Source: an uncultured Cohaesibacter sp.
GTDB taxonomy: Bacteria > Pseudomonadota > Alphaproteobacteria > Rhizobiales > Cohaesibacteraceae
Direction: 5' to 3'
Assembly: GCF_963682185.1 (NCBI RefSeq)
Contig: NZ_OY821667.1
Location: 2,740,501-2,804,500, forward strand
DNA: 64,000 bases
Part shown: positions 36,401 to 46,057 of the stretch, one piece after another
Numbering within the stretch: the stretch's first letter is position 1
Layout: each line of letters begins with the position of its first letter
Position numbers and translations under genes: made by a program
Notes under the pieces: model-generated
What the model was told of the DNA's origin: nothing
Database searches by the model: none
What the model saw: the letters and a program-made list of their open reading frames with translations, nothing else

Positions 36401-36590
36401 ATAAAGAGAAGCTTATACTCACCGACGCAGGGCTTGAAGTTAGTCAATCTGCCGAATTGCAGCAAGCATACACGGCTTGTTCGGAAATGAAATATATCCG
36501 AATCTTTTATAGGTAGAATGAAATACTCTTTTTCACATGATGCCCCCCGAATTACGATCTCAAAAAACACTAGTTTTATACGAGGTCATA

Positions 36591-37337
36591 ATGGCATTTT
36601 CAGATTACAAGGTGGCACTGGTTACCGGAGCGTCGGGTGGTATTGGTGGGGCTATTGCCGAGCGTTTTGCAAAAGAGGGTTTGACTGTACATGCGGTCGG
36701 CCGCAACAAAGAAAAGCTCGATGAACTGGCTGACCGCTGCGGCTGTGTTGCTCATGCAATCGATATTGCTGATACCGAAGCCTATCGTGACCTTGTTGCG
36801 TCTCTGGGTGTTGATGTCATGGTCAATAACGCCGGTATCGACCACAAAGGGTCCATCCATACTCTTAGTGTAGATCAGATTGATGCCCAGGTTGATATCA
36901 ACTTCAGAGCCGTGCTCCATGGTATTTCTGCTGCGCTTCCAGGTATGATCGAACGAGACCGTGGCCACATCATCAATACCACGTCGATTGCGGCGGCCTA
37001 TTCATTTCCCAGCAACACGATCTATCACGCCACCAAAGCCGGTGTGCGCGCTTTGACGAACAACCTTCGTCACGATGTCTATGGAAAACGCATCCGTGTG
37101 ACAGAGCTTTGCCCTGCGCGTGTTGCAACAGAAATATTCGGAAAGGTGCACGGCAATCCTGAGCAGACCCAAAAGGACTTCGTTGATGGATATGAAATTT
37201 TGCAGCCGAAGGACATCTCGGATGCAGTTGCCAATGCCGTTGATGCGCCATCCCATGTGAACGTCAGCTATATCGAAGTGTTTTCGACTTTTCAGGTTGA
37301 AGGAGGCCTGAGATTCGAACGTTACACCGCCAAGTGA
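36591..37337 (+). CDS. SDR-family oxidoreductase
   Basis: A 248-residue classical short-chain dehydrogenase resembling YdfG (3-hydroxy acid/serine dehydrogenase). It has TGASGGIG near residues 12-19, NNAG near 81-84, the catalytic Ser in TTSIAA and YHATK (Tyr/Lys). ATG at 36591 follows GAGGTCATA. It is first in the operon with the TRAP transporter; oxidation of a beta-hydroxy acid or amino acid is a reasonable guess. Confidence 0.9.
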   Translation: MAFSDYKVALVTGASGGIGGAIAERFAKEGLTVHAVGRNKEKLDELADRCGCVAHAIDIADTEAYRDLVASLGVDVMVNNAGIDHKGSIHTLSVDQIDAQVDINFRAVLHGISAALPGMIERDRGHIINTTSIAAAYSFPSNTIYHATKAGVRALTNNLRHDVYGKRIRVTELCPARVATEIFGKVHGNPEQTQKDFVDGYEILQPKDISDAVANAVDAPSHVNVSYIEVFSTFQVEGGLRFERYTAK

Positions 37338-37402
37338 AGCGGATTGATCTCGGGATAATTGTGTTCCGGGATCCTGGAGGAAAGCAAGCAGGAGGAGTTA
37401 TA

Positions 37403-38458
37403 ATGACGGGAAATAAAACCGCAACCAATCACCAAAAATTCGAGGGAAAAAATATGCTCAAGGCATTTAGAAATATTGCATACGGTGCGGTCGCCATTCT
37501 GGCAGTCACCGCGTTTAATCCGGTTTCGACATCACATGCCGCAACTTTTGACTTATCAGAGGTGATGCCAGAATCCAACTTTGGCACGCAGAATGTCAAG
37601 AAATTTGCCGACGCTGTCAAAAAAGCAACTGACGGGCGTGTCGACATTCAGGTTCATGCCGGTGGAGCGCTTGGTTTCAAGGGGCCTGAGCATCTGCGCG
37701 CTGTGCGTGATGGTCTTGTTCCTATGGCCGATGTCCTGGGAAGCCAGCAGATCGGCGATCAGCCGCTGTTTGGTCTGGAAAACGTTCCGTTCTTGGTATC
37801 GTCCATGGAAGACCTTCATGTGCTACATAAATTCTGGCGCCCGGAAATCGAGAAAGTTGCTGAAAAGTACAATCAGAAATTTCTGTTCTATGTGCCATCT
37901 CCGAAGCAGTACATGTATCTGAAAATAAAAGCAGATTCTGTTGACCAGCTTCAGGGTATCAAAATTCGTGGCGCTGACAAGACCACTGTTGATACCATGA
38001 AATCAATTGGTATGGCTGGTGTTCAGATTCCTTGGGGTGAATTAATCCCGGCGCTCGCTTCCGGCCGTGTTGATGGTGTTGCTACATCAGCGACTTCCGG
38101 CGTGGATGGTAAATTCTGGGAGTTCCTCGAGTATATCTACCCATCCAATCATACCTGGGGCAGCAACATTGTATCCATCAATCTGGATGCATGGAATTCC
38201 ATTTCCAAGGAAGATCAAGAGACCGTTCAGGAAATCGCAGTTGCTCTTGAGCCGACATTTTGGGATGTGGCTCGCGATAAAGATATGCAGAGCGTTTCAA
38301 CCATGCAGAAGCATGGAATGGAGCTTGTAACGATTTCTCCGGAAATGTTTGCAGAAATGCAGGCGAAAGCGAAAGTTCTGTTGGACGAATATCTCGAGCG
38401 GGTTCCTTCTGCAAAGCCGATTGTAGATGCCTATCTTGCTGAGCTCGGGAGAGACTAA
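37403..38458 (+). CDS. dctP: TRAP transporter solute-binding protein DctP
   Basis: A 351-residue periplasmic binding protein. A Sec signal (from Met18: LKAFRNIAYGAVAILAV and cleavage near SHA-A) is followed by the DctP fold; the signature region is GIKIRGADKTTVDTMKSIGM near residues 191-210, with the conserved Arg contacting the carboxylate ligand, and LASGRVDGVATSATSG near 221-236. AGGAGG is 7 bp before this ATG; another start at 37454, immediately before the signal, is possible. Followed by dctQ after 2 bp. Confidence 0.93.
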   Translation: MTGNKTATNHQKFEGKNMLKAFRNIAYGAVAILAVTAFNPVSTSHAATFDLSEVMPESNFGTQNVKKFADAVKKATDGRVDIQVHAGGALGFKGPEHLRAVRDGLVPMADVLGSQQIGDQPLFGLENVPFLVSSMEDLHVLHKFWRPEIEKVAEKYNQKFLFYVPSPKQYMYLKIKADSVDQLQGIKIRGADKTTVDTMKSIGMAGVQIPWGELIPALASGRVDGVATSATSGVDGKFWEFLEYIYPSNHTWGSNIVSINLDAWNSISKEDQETVQEIAVALEPTFWDVARDKDMQSVSTMQKHGMELVTISPEMFAEMQAKAKVLLDEYLERVPSAKPIVDAYLAELGRD

Positions 38459-38460
38459 GA

Positions 38461-39066
38461 ATGTCTGCACCGGAAACTTTCTCAAGTGAGACAAAGATTC
38501 CGGGAATATTCACCTTCTATGTGCGGGTCGTTCATTGGCTCGCCATAGTTGGTGGGGTTCTCGCCACACTATGTCTTGTCATTCTAACGTTTCTCGTTTT
38601 CACGGAAGTTCTGCTCTCTGCCTGGACAAAGATGTTTCCGGCTATGCACGCGGACATCCCTGTTGCCTGGGAATATAGTGGGTATCTGATGGGCGCGGCC
38701 TTCATGTTGGGGTCTTCTATTACCATGCGCGCCGGAGGACATGTGCGCGTTACGGCACTCATCGGAACTCTGACGCCAAAGGTCCGGCATATCGTTGAAT
38801 GTTTTACAACAACGGTTGGTATGCTGTTCTCTGCTTTTCTTTCCTACGCGCTCATAGCTGCTGCATTCAGATCATTCCAGGATGGCAATGTTTCCTTTGC
38901 CAGCTATACACCACTCTGGATTCCTCAAACTGCTATTGCGGTTGGCGCCCTATTCCTGACGTTGGCACTCATCGAACGCCTCATCCGTTGCCTCTTTGGT
39001 CTGGAACTCGAAATCCATGGTCTCAAGGTGGTTTCGTCGCACGATCTTGATATCACGAAGGACTGA
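38461..39066 (+). CDS. dctQ: TRAP transporter small permease DctQ
   Basis: A 201-residue membrane protein with four predicted helices, the usual DctQ layout, with the family PVAWEYSGYLMGAAFMLGSS pattern split over residues 61-82 and GGHVRV just after. It joins DctM as the membrane part of a sodium-driven importer for organic acids. It starts 2 bp after the dctP stop. Confidence 0.92.
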   Translation: MSAPETFSSETKIPGIFTFYVRVVHWLAIVGGVLATLCLVILTFLVFTEVLLSAWTKMFPAMHADIPVAWEYSGYLMGAAFMLGSSITMRAGGHVRVTALIGTLTPKVRHIVECFTTTVGMLFSAFLSYALIAAAFRSFQDGNVSFASYTPLWIPQTAIAVGALFLTLALIERLIRCLFGLELEIHGLKVVSSHDLDITKD

Positions 39067-39070
39067 TCAC

Positions 39071-40375
39071 ATGAGTGTAATCATAACAACATTGCTTCTT
39101 GCTCTACTGGTCGTTCTTGGCTCAGGAATATGGGTTGGCCTTTCCCTAATGGGAACCGGGGTGACTGTAATCTCTCTGTTCCGCGATATTCCGATCGACA
39201 AACTGCTCCCCCAATATGTCTTCAATATTCTGACAACGAGTGAATTGGTCGCTTTGCCCCTGTTCGTCATTATGGGCGAATTTCTCTTTCGCACGAAATT
39301 GTCCCGCTCTCTCTTCAACGGTCTAGCGCCCTGGATGGGCTTGCTTCCTGGAAGATTGCTGCATGTAAACATCGTTGGATGCTCAATTTTTGCCGCCATT
39401 TCAGGCTCTTCTGCGGCGACCACTCAGGTTGTCGGGCGTATCTCCCTGACGGAATTGCTGCGCCGCGGTTATTCTCGCGACATTGCCATCGGTAGTCTCG
39501 CTGGGGCCGGCACGCTGGGCTTCCTTATTCCTCCCAGCACTGTGATGATCATCTATGGTGTGTTGGCTGAAGAATCCGTTTTGAAGCTGTTCACCGCAGG
39601 GTTCCTGCCCGGTATGTTGCTCGCGCTGTTGTTCATGGCTGTGATCATGATTAGAACTGCCATCAATAAGGATGCAATTCCGGAAGCTGAAAAACGCCTG
39701 CGTCATGTGTCTATGGCCGAAAGGATCTATGCACTGAAGGAATTGGCCCCGGCGCTGTTTCTTATCCTAGTTGTTTTGGGGTCGATGTACGGCGGTCTGG
39801 CCACGCCTTCCGAAGCGGCAGCCGTCGGTGTTTTTGGTGCAATTTTTGTTGCTGCCCTTCAGGGTGGTTTGAGTGTGAAAGCTGTCCGCGATGTTGCGCT
39901 AAGCTCCATGCAGACTTGTAGCATGATTGGCCTGATCATCGTTGGCGCGACCATCTTGGGCAATGTCACATCATTCCTGGGCATTCCAAACTTTATGGCC
40001 AGCTTCGTGTCGGAGCTTCAGCTTTCTCCTTTCATGCTGATTTTTGTCCTGACATGCGTCTATCTGGTGCTCGGTTGCTTTCTTGAGGGCTTCTCCATGA
40101 TTGTGACCACGCTACCGGTTGTTTTGCCTTTGGTAACAGCTGCTGGGTTCGATAAGGTTTGGTTTGGCGTTTTCCTCGTGATCGTCGTCGAGCTTGCTCA
40201 GATTACTCCACCGGTTGGGTTTAATCTCTTTATTATTCAAGGGGTTACTGGGGATGGTATCGGCTATATCACCCGGGTTACCTTGCCATTCGTTGCCTTG
40301 ATGCTGGCCTTTATCGCCTTTCTCGCCATCTTCCCTGATTTTGTCATGTGGCTGCCCGCAGTCCTGTATGGCTGA
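39071..40375 (+). CDS. dctM: TRAP transporter large permease DctM
   Basis: A 434-residue permease of the DctM family with about 12 helices. Hallmarks are GFLFRTKLSRSLFNG-like cytoplasmic loop, AAISGSSAATTQVVGRI near residues 108-124, IPPSTVMIIYGVLAEES near 156-172 and ITPPVGFNLF near 376-385, the segments around the sodium sites. ATG at 39071 is 5 bp after dctQ. Confidence 0.95.
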   Translation: MSVIITTLLLALLVVLGSGIWVGLSLMGTGVTVISLFRDIPIDKLLPQYVFNILTTSELVALPLFVIMGEFLFRTKLSRSLFNGLAPWMGLLPGRLLHVNIVGCSIFAAISGSSAATTQVVGRISLTELLRRGYSRDIAIGSLAGAGTLGFLIPPSTVMIIYGVLAEESVLKLFTAGFLPGMLLALLFMAVIMIRTAINKDAIPEAEKRLRHVSMAERIYALKELAPALFLILVVLGSMYGGLATPSEAAAVGVFGAIFVAALQGGLSVKAVRDVALSSMQTCSMIGLIIVGATILGNVTSFLGIPNFMASFVSELQLSPFMLIFVLTCVYLVLGCFLEGFSMIVTTLPVVLPLVTAAGFDKVWFGVFLVIVVELAQITPPVGFNLFIIQGVTGDGIGYITRVTLPFVALMLAFIAFLAIFPDFVMWLPAVLYG

Positions 40376-40403
40376 TTGGAACTTTAAGTAATCGGAGGAC
40401 ATC

Positions 40404-41612
40404 ATGTCTGAACTTAAGCTCGCTGCGCGCATCCAGCGCATAAAACCCTCCCCCAGCACGGCCGCCGCAGATCGTGCCCGTCAGCTGCGTGAAGAGGGGC
40501 GCGATATCGTCAACCTGACTGTTGGAGAGCCGGATTTCGACACCCCCCAGTCGATCAAGGAAGCCGCTTGTGCTGCTATCATGGCAGGGGAAACAAAATA
40601 TACCGCAGTTCCCGGCACTGTGCCGCTGCGCAAAGCTATTGCGGCCCGTATGAAGCAGCGTACAGGGGTGGACTATGGTCTGGACCAGATCACTGTCAGC
40701 AATGGTGGCAAACAGGTAATCTTCAACACGTTGATGGCGACCGTTGGCAAGGGTGATGATGTGCTTATTCCGGCACCATTCTGGGTTTCCTATCCGGATA
40801 TGGTATTGGCTTGCGGTGGCAATCCGATCATCATTCCGTGCGTTGAGGAGGATGGTTTCAAGCTGACGGCTGAAGCTCTTGAAGCCGCGATTACGCCCAA
40901 CACACGCTGGCTCATTCTGAACTCACCGAGCAATCCGACCGGTGCGGTTTACACGGCAGAAGACCTTAAGACGGTAACCGACGTCCTGATGCGTCATCCG
41001 CAGGTATGGCTTCTGACCGATGATATCTATGACGAGATCGTCTTCACCGACGCTAGCATTGCCAGCCCGGTTTCTGTTGAGCCAGGCCTTATCGATCGCA
41101 CCTTCCTGATCAATGGCGTGTCCAAGACCTATGCCATGACTGGCTGGCGTATCGGTTACGGTGTTGGTCCTGCCCCGCTTGTCAAGGCCATCAACACGTT
41201 GCAGTCGCAGATGGCTTCCTGTGCGTCATCCGTAAGTCAGGCAGCCGCAGTGGCCGCACTGACCGGTGATCAGAAGGAAGTGGGCGAATGGCTAAAGGTT
41301 TATCGGAAACGGTGCGAACTGGCTGTTGAGCTTCTCAATACCGCTCCCGGCCTTAGCTGCCGCAGCTCTGATGGGGCATTCTACGTATATCCAAACTGTG
41401 CCGGAGTTATCGGGAAGAAAACGCCTGAAGGTCAGGTAATCAAGGACGATGGAGACTTCGTGCTTTACCTGCTGGAGAGCGAAGGCGTCGCTGTTATCGC
41501 AGGAACTGCATACGGCTTGTCACCTTACTTCCGGATCTCCGTTGCCACCAGTGAGGACGTGATCCGTGACGGTTGCGAGAGAATTATCAAGGCATGTAGC
41601 GCGCTGTCCTAG
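40404..41612 (+). CDS. Class I pyridoxal-phosphate aminotransferase (aspartate aminotransferase-like)
   Basis: A 402-residue fold-type I aminotransferase. VGEPDFDTP near residues 40-48, NSPSNPTGAVY near 173-183, and the PLP lysine in GVSKTYAMTGWRIGYG near 235-250 are intact, and the C-terminal Arg for the alpha-carboxylate is in YFRISVATS. It resembles AatA-type broad aspartate/prephenate aminotransferases. Last gene of the SDR-TRAP operon, ended by a terminator. It would convert an imported amino acid to a 2-oxo acid. Confidence 0.92.
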   Translation: MSELKLAARIQRIKPSPSTAAADRARQLREEGRDIVNLTVGEPDFDTPQSIKEAACAAIMAGETKYTAVPGTVPLRKAIAARMKQRTGVDYGLDQITVSNGGKQVIFNTLMATVGKGDDVLIPAPFWVSYPDMVLACGGNPIIIPCVEEDGFKLTAEALEAAITPNTRWLILNSPSNPTGAVYTAEDLKTVTDVLMRHPQVWLLTDDIYDEIVFTDASIASPVSVEPGLIDRTFLINGVSKTYAMTGWRIGYGVGPAPLVKAINTLQSQMASCASSVSQAAAVAALTGDQKEVGEWLKVYRKRCELAVELLNTAPGLSCRSSDGAFYVYPNCAGVIGKKTPEGQVIKDDGDFVLYLLESEGVAVIAGTAYGLSPYFRISVATSEDVIRDGCERIIKACSALS

Positions 41613-41630
41613 GAGATAGCCACCTTGCAA

Positions 41631-41678
41631 ATGGAGCCAGTTTAGCAGCCCTATTCTAGTCGCTGGCTCCATTTTTTC
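41631..41678 (+). terminator. Terminator after aminotransferase gene
   Basis: ATGGAGCCAG (41631-41640) and CTGGCTCCAT (41663-41672) form a perfect 10-bp stem followed by a T-run. Confidence 0.8.
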
Positions 41679-41811
41679 TCGCAAGATATTTCATATCTCA
41701 GACACCCCTTCCTTTGACCATGAGCTGTAACGGTAGGTTAGGTCAAGGAACTGCTGTTTAGGCTGTGACCTTTAAAGAGAAGGGAAATCCTGGGCTCAGG
41801 AGGAACAAAAC

Positions 41812-42759
41812 ATGGAAAAACCGCATATTTTGCAAATTGGTCCCTATCCGGACTGGGACATGGAGCGACTGGAACAGCGATTTGTCATGCACCGCTATTT
41901 CGAAGCGGAAGACAAAGCCGCATTTCTGTCCGAATGTGCGCCGCAAATCAGAGGCATTGCAACACGCGGTGAGCTCGGGGCCGATATGAGCTTGATTGAG
42001 GCTTTGCCTAATCTTGAGATCATTTCGGTTTATGGTGTGGGCTATGATGCCGTTGATCTGAAGGCAGCCGAAGCTGCCGGTGTTCGCGTCACCAATACCC
42101 CGGATGTGCTGACAAAGGATGTGGCCGATCTTGGAATGGCCATGATGCTTGCTGCTTCACGAGGTGTTATCGGAGCTGAAGAGTGGGTGCGCACTGGCAA
42201 CTGGAAAAACAAGGGGCTCTATCCATTAAAGAGCAGGGTCTTTGGAAAGAAAGTTGGCGTTCTGGGGTTGGGACGCATCGGCTATGAGGTTGCGCGTCGC
42301 TGTGCTGCTTTCGACATGGAAATCCATTATAGCGACCTTGAAGAGCGTGACTTTGCCAAAGACTGGAGCTTTGTGGCTAACCCGGTTGAGTTGGCCGAGA
42401 AAGTCGACTTTCTCTTTGTGACCCTTACGGGTGGCCCGGCAACCAAGGGTATTGTGGGCAAGGAAGTCATCGAAGCCCTCGGACCGGAAGGCATGTTGAT
42501 CAACATCTCCCGTGCATCGAATATTGATGAAGCGGCTCTGCTGGATGCTCTGGAGAGCAAAACTCTTGGCTTTGCTTGTCTGGACGTGTTTGACGGTGAG
42601 CCTGATGTTGATCCGCGGTTTATTGCGCTGGATAATGTCTTGCTGCAACCGCATCACGCCAGCGGCACAATTGAAACCCGCAAAGCGATGGGTAAGCTTG
42701 TTTATGACAACCTTGCCGCCCAGTTTGACAAGAAACCTCTGCCAACTCCGGTTCTTTGA
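41812..42759 (+). CDS. D-2-hydroxyacid dehydrogenase (glyoxylate/hydroxypyruvate reductase-like)
   Basis: A 315-residue NAD(P)-dependent D-2-hydroxyacid dehydrogenase. The Rossmann motif GVLGLGRIGYEVARR is near residues 148-162; the catalytic Arg (NISRAS), Glu (FDGEPDVDP) and His (LQPHHASG) are all present. It resembles GhrB/HPR2 enzymes acting on glyoxylate and hydroxypyruvate. It has its own upstream space after a terminator, so it may be separately transcribed. Confidence 0.92.
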   Translation: MEKPHILQIGPYPDWDMERLEQRFVMHRYFEAEDKAAFLSECAPQIRGIATRGELGADMSLIEALPNLEIISVYGVGYDAVDLKAAEAAGVRVTNTPDVLTKDVADLGMAMMLAASRGVIGAEEWVRTGNWKNKGLYPLKSRVFGKKVGVLGLGRIGYEVARRCAAFDMEIHYSDLEERDFAKDWSFVANPVELAEKVDFLFVTLTGGPATKGIVGKEVIEALGPEGMLINISRASNIDEAALLDALESKTLGFACLDVFDGEPDVDPRFIALDNVLLQPHHASGTIETRKAMGKLVYDNLAAQFDKKPLPTPVL

Positions 42760-42797
42760 GGTTGTTGCTGAAAACACTTCCCTGAGTTAAAGGCAAC

Positions 42798-42830
42798 AAA
42801 GCCCCGGCCTAATATGGTCCGGGGCTTTTC
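42798..42830. terminator. Bidirectional terminator between D-2HDH and dehydrogenase gene
   Basis: AAAGCCCCGG and CCGGGGCTTT pair around an 11-base loop, with T-rich flanks. It lies between convergent genes. Confidence 0.85.
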
Positions 42831-43004
42831 TATATCTGCTCTTCTCCCGGTTGCCAGTGCATTTGTGGCAAATCGCCCGCACAAAAGAGGTCTGCTCCAA
42901 AATGTGGTGAAAGAAATTGGGGAGGAGAGGGAAGAATGAGAATAAAAATCGGAGGCCGGAATTTCTCTTCGGTCTCCGATCTGCTTCACCACTTCATCAA
43001 TAAA

Positions 43005-44420
43005 TCAGATGCCGCTGGACTTGTAGGCATTGGCGACTGTTTCGATTGCCAACACATAGGCAGCGGTGCGCAAGTCATCGACGCCTTTACGGTCCTGATA
43101 GACAGACAGCATGCGGCCAAAGGCCTTGCGCATCATTTCCTCGAGGCCCGAGCGCACGAGGTCAATTTCTTCACTTCCGCGAACAAAGGCTTTCCATTGC
43201 TCTTCCGGAATCTTAACGCCTGTCATGGATTCGAGCATTTCGGCGATCTGGCGGTTCTGGGATTCTTGCCGCTGATGGTCGAGAAGCCCCAACCGCATAT
43301 GGCCCAGATTCTTGATCCACTCAAAATAGCTGACCGTAACGCCGCCGGAGTTGACATAGATGTCAGGCAGAATGACAACACCGCGCTCTTTGAGAATCTT
43401 GTCTGCATCATAGGTGGTCGGGCCATTGGCCGCTTCCACGATGACTGGAGCCTTGATGTGAGGGGCATTCTCCGAAGTGAGGACATTCTCCATAGCTGCA
43501 GGCAAAAGGATGTCGCATTCCTTTTCCAACAGGCTCTGACCGTGCTCGATATAGTCGGCATCAGGGAAACCGTGCACTCCTCCGGTGCGGCTCATGTGGG
43601 CACGGACTTCATCGACAGGAAGCCCTTGTTCACGATAGATTGCTCCGTCCCGCTCAATAATACCCTGAATGATACAACCGTCTTCTTCTGAAAGGAACTT
43701 TGCTGCATGGTAGCCCACATTACCCAATCCCTGAATAATGATGCGTTTGCCTTTCAATTCGGGCGTCAGGCCTGATTTTTTCAGATTTGGCCAAGAGCGG
43801 AAGAACTCTTGAACGGCGTATTGGGTGCCGCGCCCGGTTGCCTCAATGCGTCCTTCAATGCCACCAGAGCTTAGGGGTTTACCAGTCACGCATGCCGCAG
43901 CGTTGATGTCCAACCGATTGAGCCGTTGGTACTCATCTGCAATCCATGCCATTTCCACTTCACTAGTACCCATATCGGGAGCAGGAACGTTTTGGCTGGG
44001 ACCGATCAGATTTCGTTTGGCTAATTCCTGTGTGAAGCGTCGAGTGATACGCTCCAGTTCGTGCGGTTCCCAGTCGTTGCGATTGATCTGCAAAGCGCCT
44101 TTGGAGCCGCTAAATGGGATGCCGATCAGGGCGCACTTGTAGGTCATCAGAGCAGCCAGGCCTTCAACCTCATCTTGATCAACGTTCATTGCATATCGAA
44201 TGCCGCCTTTGGCCGGATGCTGATGCTCGCTGTGAACGGAACGCCAGCCCGTAAAGCTGTATACACGCCCACGGAGTCTGACACCGAAGCGGATTGTTAC
44301 GGTCAGGTTGCAGGACTTGATGCGCTCTTTGATGCCATCTTCCAAGTGGCACAAAGAGGATGAATGATCGAATAGCTTGTCGACACTGTGTAGTATCGAG
44401 TTCTCAGAAATATTGGGCAC
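43005..44420 (-). CDS. Glu/Leu/Phe/Val family amino-acid dehydrogenase
   Basis: A 471-residue NAD(P)-dependent dehydrogenase. The N-terminal ELFV dimerisation domain has HPAKGGIRY near residues 68-76 and the catalytic lysine in PFSGSKGAL (family PFGGGKGG); the Rossmann motif is IIQGLGNVGYHAAKFL near 222-237. It is a glutamate dehydrogenase relative. The GTG start follows GGGAGGAAAAACC. It converges on the D-2-hydroxyacid dehydrogenase gene and could return the amino group of 5-oxoproline-derived glutamate to ammonia and 2-oxoglutarate. Confidence 0.92.
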   Translation of the reverse strand: MPNISENSILHSVDKLFDHSSSLCHLEDGIKERIKSCNLTVTIRFGVRLRGRVYSFTGWRSVHSEHQHPAKGGIRYAMNVDQDEVEGLAALMTYKCALIGIPFSGSKGALQINRNDWEPHELERITRRFTQELAKRNLIGPSQNVPAPDMGTSEVEMAWIADEYQRLNRLDINAAACVTGKPLSSGGIEGRIEATGRGTQYAVQEFFRSWPNLKKSGLTPELKGKRIIIQGLGNVGYHAAKFLSEEDGCIIQGIIERDGAIYREQGLPVDEVRAHMSRTGGVHGFPDADYIEHGQSLLEKECDILLPAAMENVLTSENAPHIKAPVIVEAANGPTTYDADKILKERGVVILPDIYVNSGGVTVSYFEWIKNLGHMRLGLLDHQRQESQNRQIAEMLESMTGVKIPEEQWKAFVRGSEEIDLVRSGLEEMMRKAFGRMLSVYQDRKGVDDLRTAAYVLAIETVANAYKSSGI

Positions 44421-44611
44421 GGTTTTTCCTCCCGAGCTCCGGGATTGGAGATTATATTGCTTGTCGATCGGCTTTACCGCATGCGAATATTGGCTAATGG
44501 CAAGTAGAAAAGCTGATGCATGCAAAGCATAATACTGGCGGAAAATGGGCTCCAAGACTGTTTAGTTATGGTGCCAACCGGATTTATGATGTGAGGAGAA
44601 TAGAGAGCGTT

Positions 44612-44874
44612 TGTCTCTCCGCCATTACCTAAACGATAAATTGAAATTTATATCGTAAATTCAATCGCTTGATGCGCACGTTCCCGCAAGCTCCCCAAAT
44701 TTTCTACACAAACCTATGCAAAGGTCTATGGCCCTTTCCACGATTTTCTTCAATTCTTTCATGTTGAGTGGAGCTGACCAAACGCTCCACCCCGTAAAGG
44801 AAGCAATCAAACCAAGTGGCTCGGTTCTGGTCGATTTGCACGAATTGCAATATCCGATTTTACGCCTGCTTCAC
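44612..44874 (+). repeat. Right copy of long direct repeat with tRNA-Ser 3' end (attR-like)
   Basis: It repeats 13820-14095, lacking one 13-base unit. The first 15 bases are the tRNA-Ser 3' end (TGTCTCTCCGCCATT) with no tRNA body before it, as expected for a displaced attachment site. It leads into the SHMT-like fragment, whose start is shared with the left copy. Confidence 0.85.
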
Positions 44875-45552
44875 AGGGCGATTGCTGATGAGGTTGGCGC
44901 CAGAGTTATGTTCGATGCAGCTCATCAATGCGGGATAATTGCTGGAAAGGCATGGCATAATCCCCTTGAGCAAGGGGCGCATTTCATGACCATGAGCACC
45001 TATAAATGCATTGGTGGGCCAGCCGATGTATTGATCGTAACCAACGATGCAGACATTGCCGAAATACTCGATACCATAGCTTTTCCCGGTATGACGGCTA
45101 ACTTTGATGCTGCGAAATCAGCCGCATTGGCTGTTACCATGCTGGATTGGCGCGATTTCGGAGAGCTCTATGTGACCGAGATGATTGCTATGGCAAAAGC
45201 TCTGGCGGATCACCTCGACCGGAAAGGTGTGCCTGTCTTTAAAGGATTGGGTGGCTCCACAGCTTCGCATCAGTTTGCAGTTCTTGCGGAGCCTTATGGG
45301 GGGGCAGGCCACTACCAAAAGTTTGCGCAAGGCTGGTTTTTTGCTTGCGGGATTGGGCTTCCTGTTGCTCCCGTACCTAGAGACATGAATGGCTTGCGCA
45401 TGGGAACGCCAGAACTTGTCAGATGGGGGATGTCGGCTACAGACGCTGAACAGCTGGCGTCACTGATTGTCTCCGGTCTGAATGGTGAGGATGTTGCAAA
45501 CGAAGTCGCCGTGTGGAGAAAAACCTTCTCAACGATGTGCATTGTTTACTAA
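44785..45552 (+). pseudogene. 5'-truncated serine hydroxymethyltransferase-like gene
   Basis: The frame from about 44860 gives a good SHMT/fold-type I PLP enzyme core: RAIADEVGARVMFDAAHQCG (Asp and His stacking on PLP), then MSTYKCIGGPADV with the PLP lysine, and the GLGGSTASHQFAV domain. It lacks the N-terminal third, including the substrate loop, and the C-terminus ends early. The visible 5' end is the repeat itself (KPSGSVLVDLHELQYP fits the missing SHMT strand). It is probably inactive and marks the left end of an island. Confidence 0.7.
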
Positions 45553-46057
45553 GTAAAGGATCAATTCATGTGCCTTACTTTTTCGACATGTCAGATCGCC
45601 GCCAATCAATCACCGGGCCCACAAAAATGCTGCACTTCGTTCGAATGGCTGCAATGGGAAGGTCGCTTTGAGGCTCATGACAATTGTCGAATGTCGTGTT
45701 AAGGCCGCTCTCGGCTTTATAAAAGCGTTTCCAATTGTAGGTGCGTAGTACATACTCTGTCTTCGAAGCGCCAGTTGCAAGGCTTCTGTTGACATGTGAG
45801 CTATAATGAAACGCACCAGCGCATTTTCGGGTTTTTACGAATAGAGATGTAGAGCAGAACTCGGCCTAATCTTCGCTCTCTTTAATAAAGTAACTACAAC
45901 TTACCTAAATGTGCCGTTGTCAAATCAAAGTTATCTGTCTCATGGGTGCTAATCTTGGGTGGATATTTTGGTGAGAAGCCAACAGCGGACACCTGCTGTT
46001 CTTGGTGCGGTTGATTGAAAATTGGTCATGCTTCTGCAAACTTCTGCGAAACGATCC
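45553..46057. other. Gene-free stretch
   Basis: No gene is supported. It carries one copy of the short dispersed motif (CGAATGGCTGCAATGGGAAG near 45642). Confidence 0.5.
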
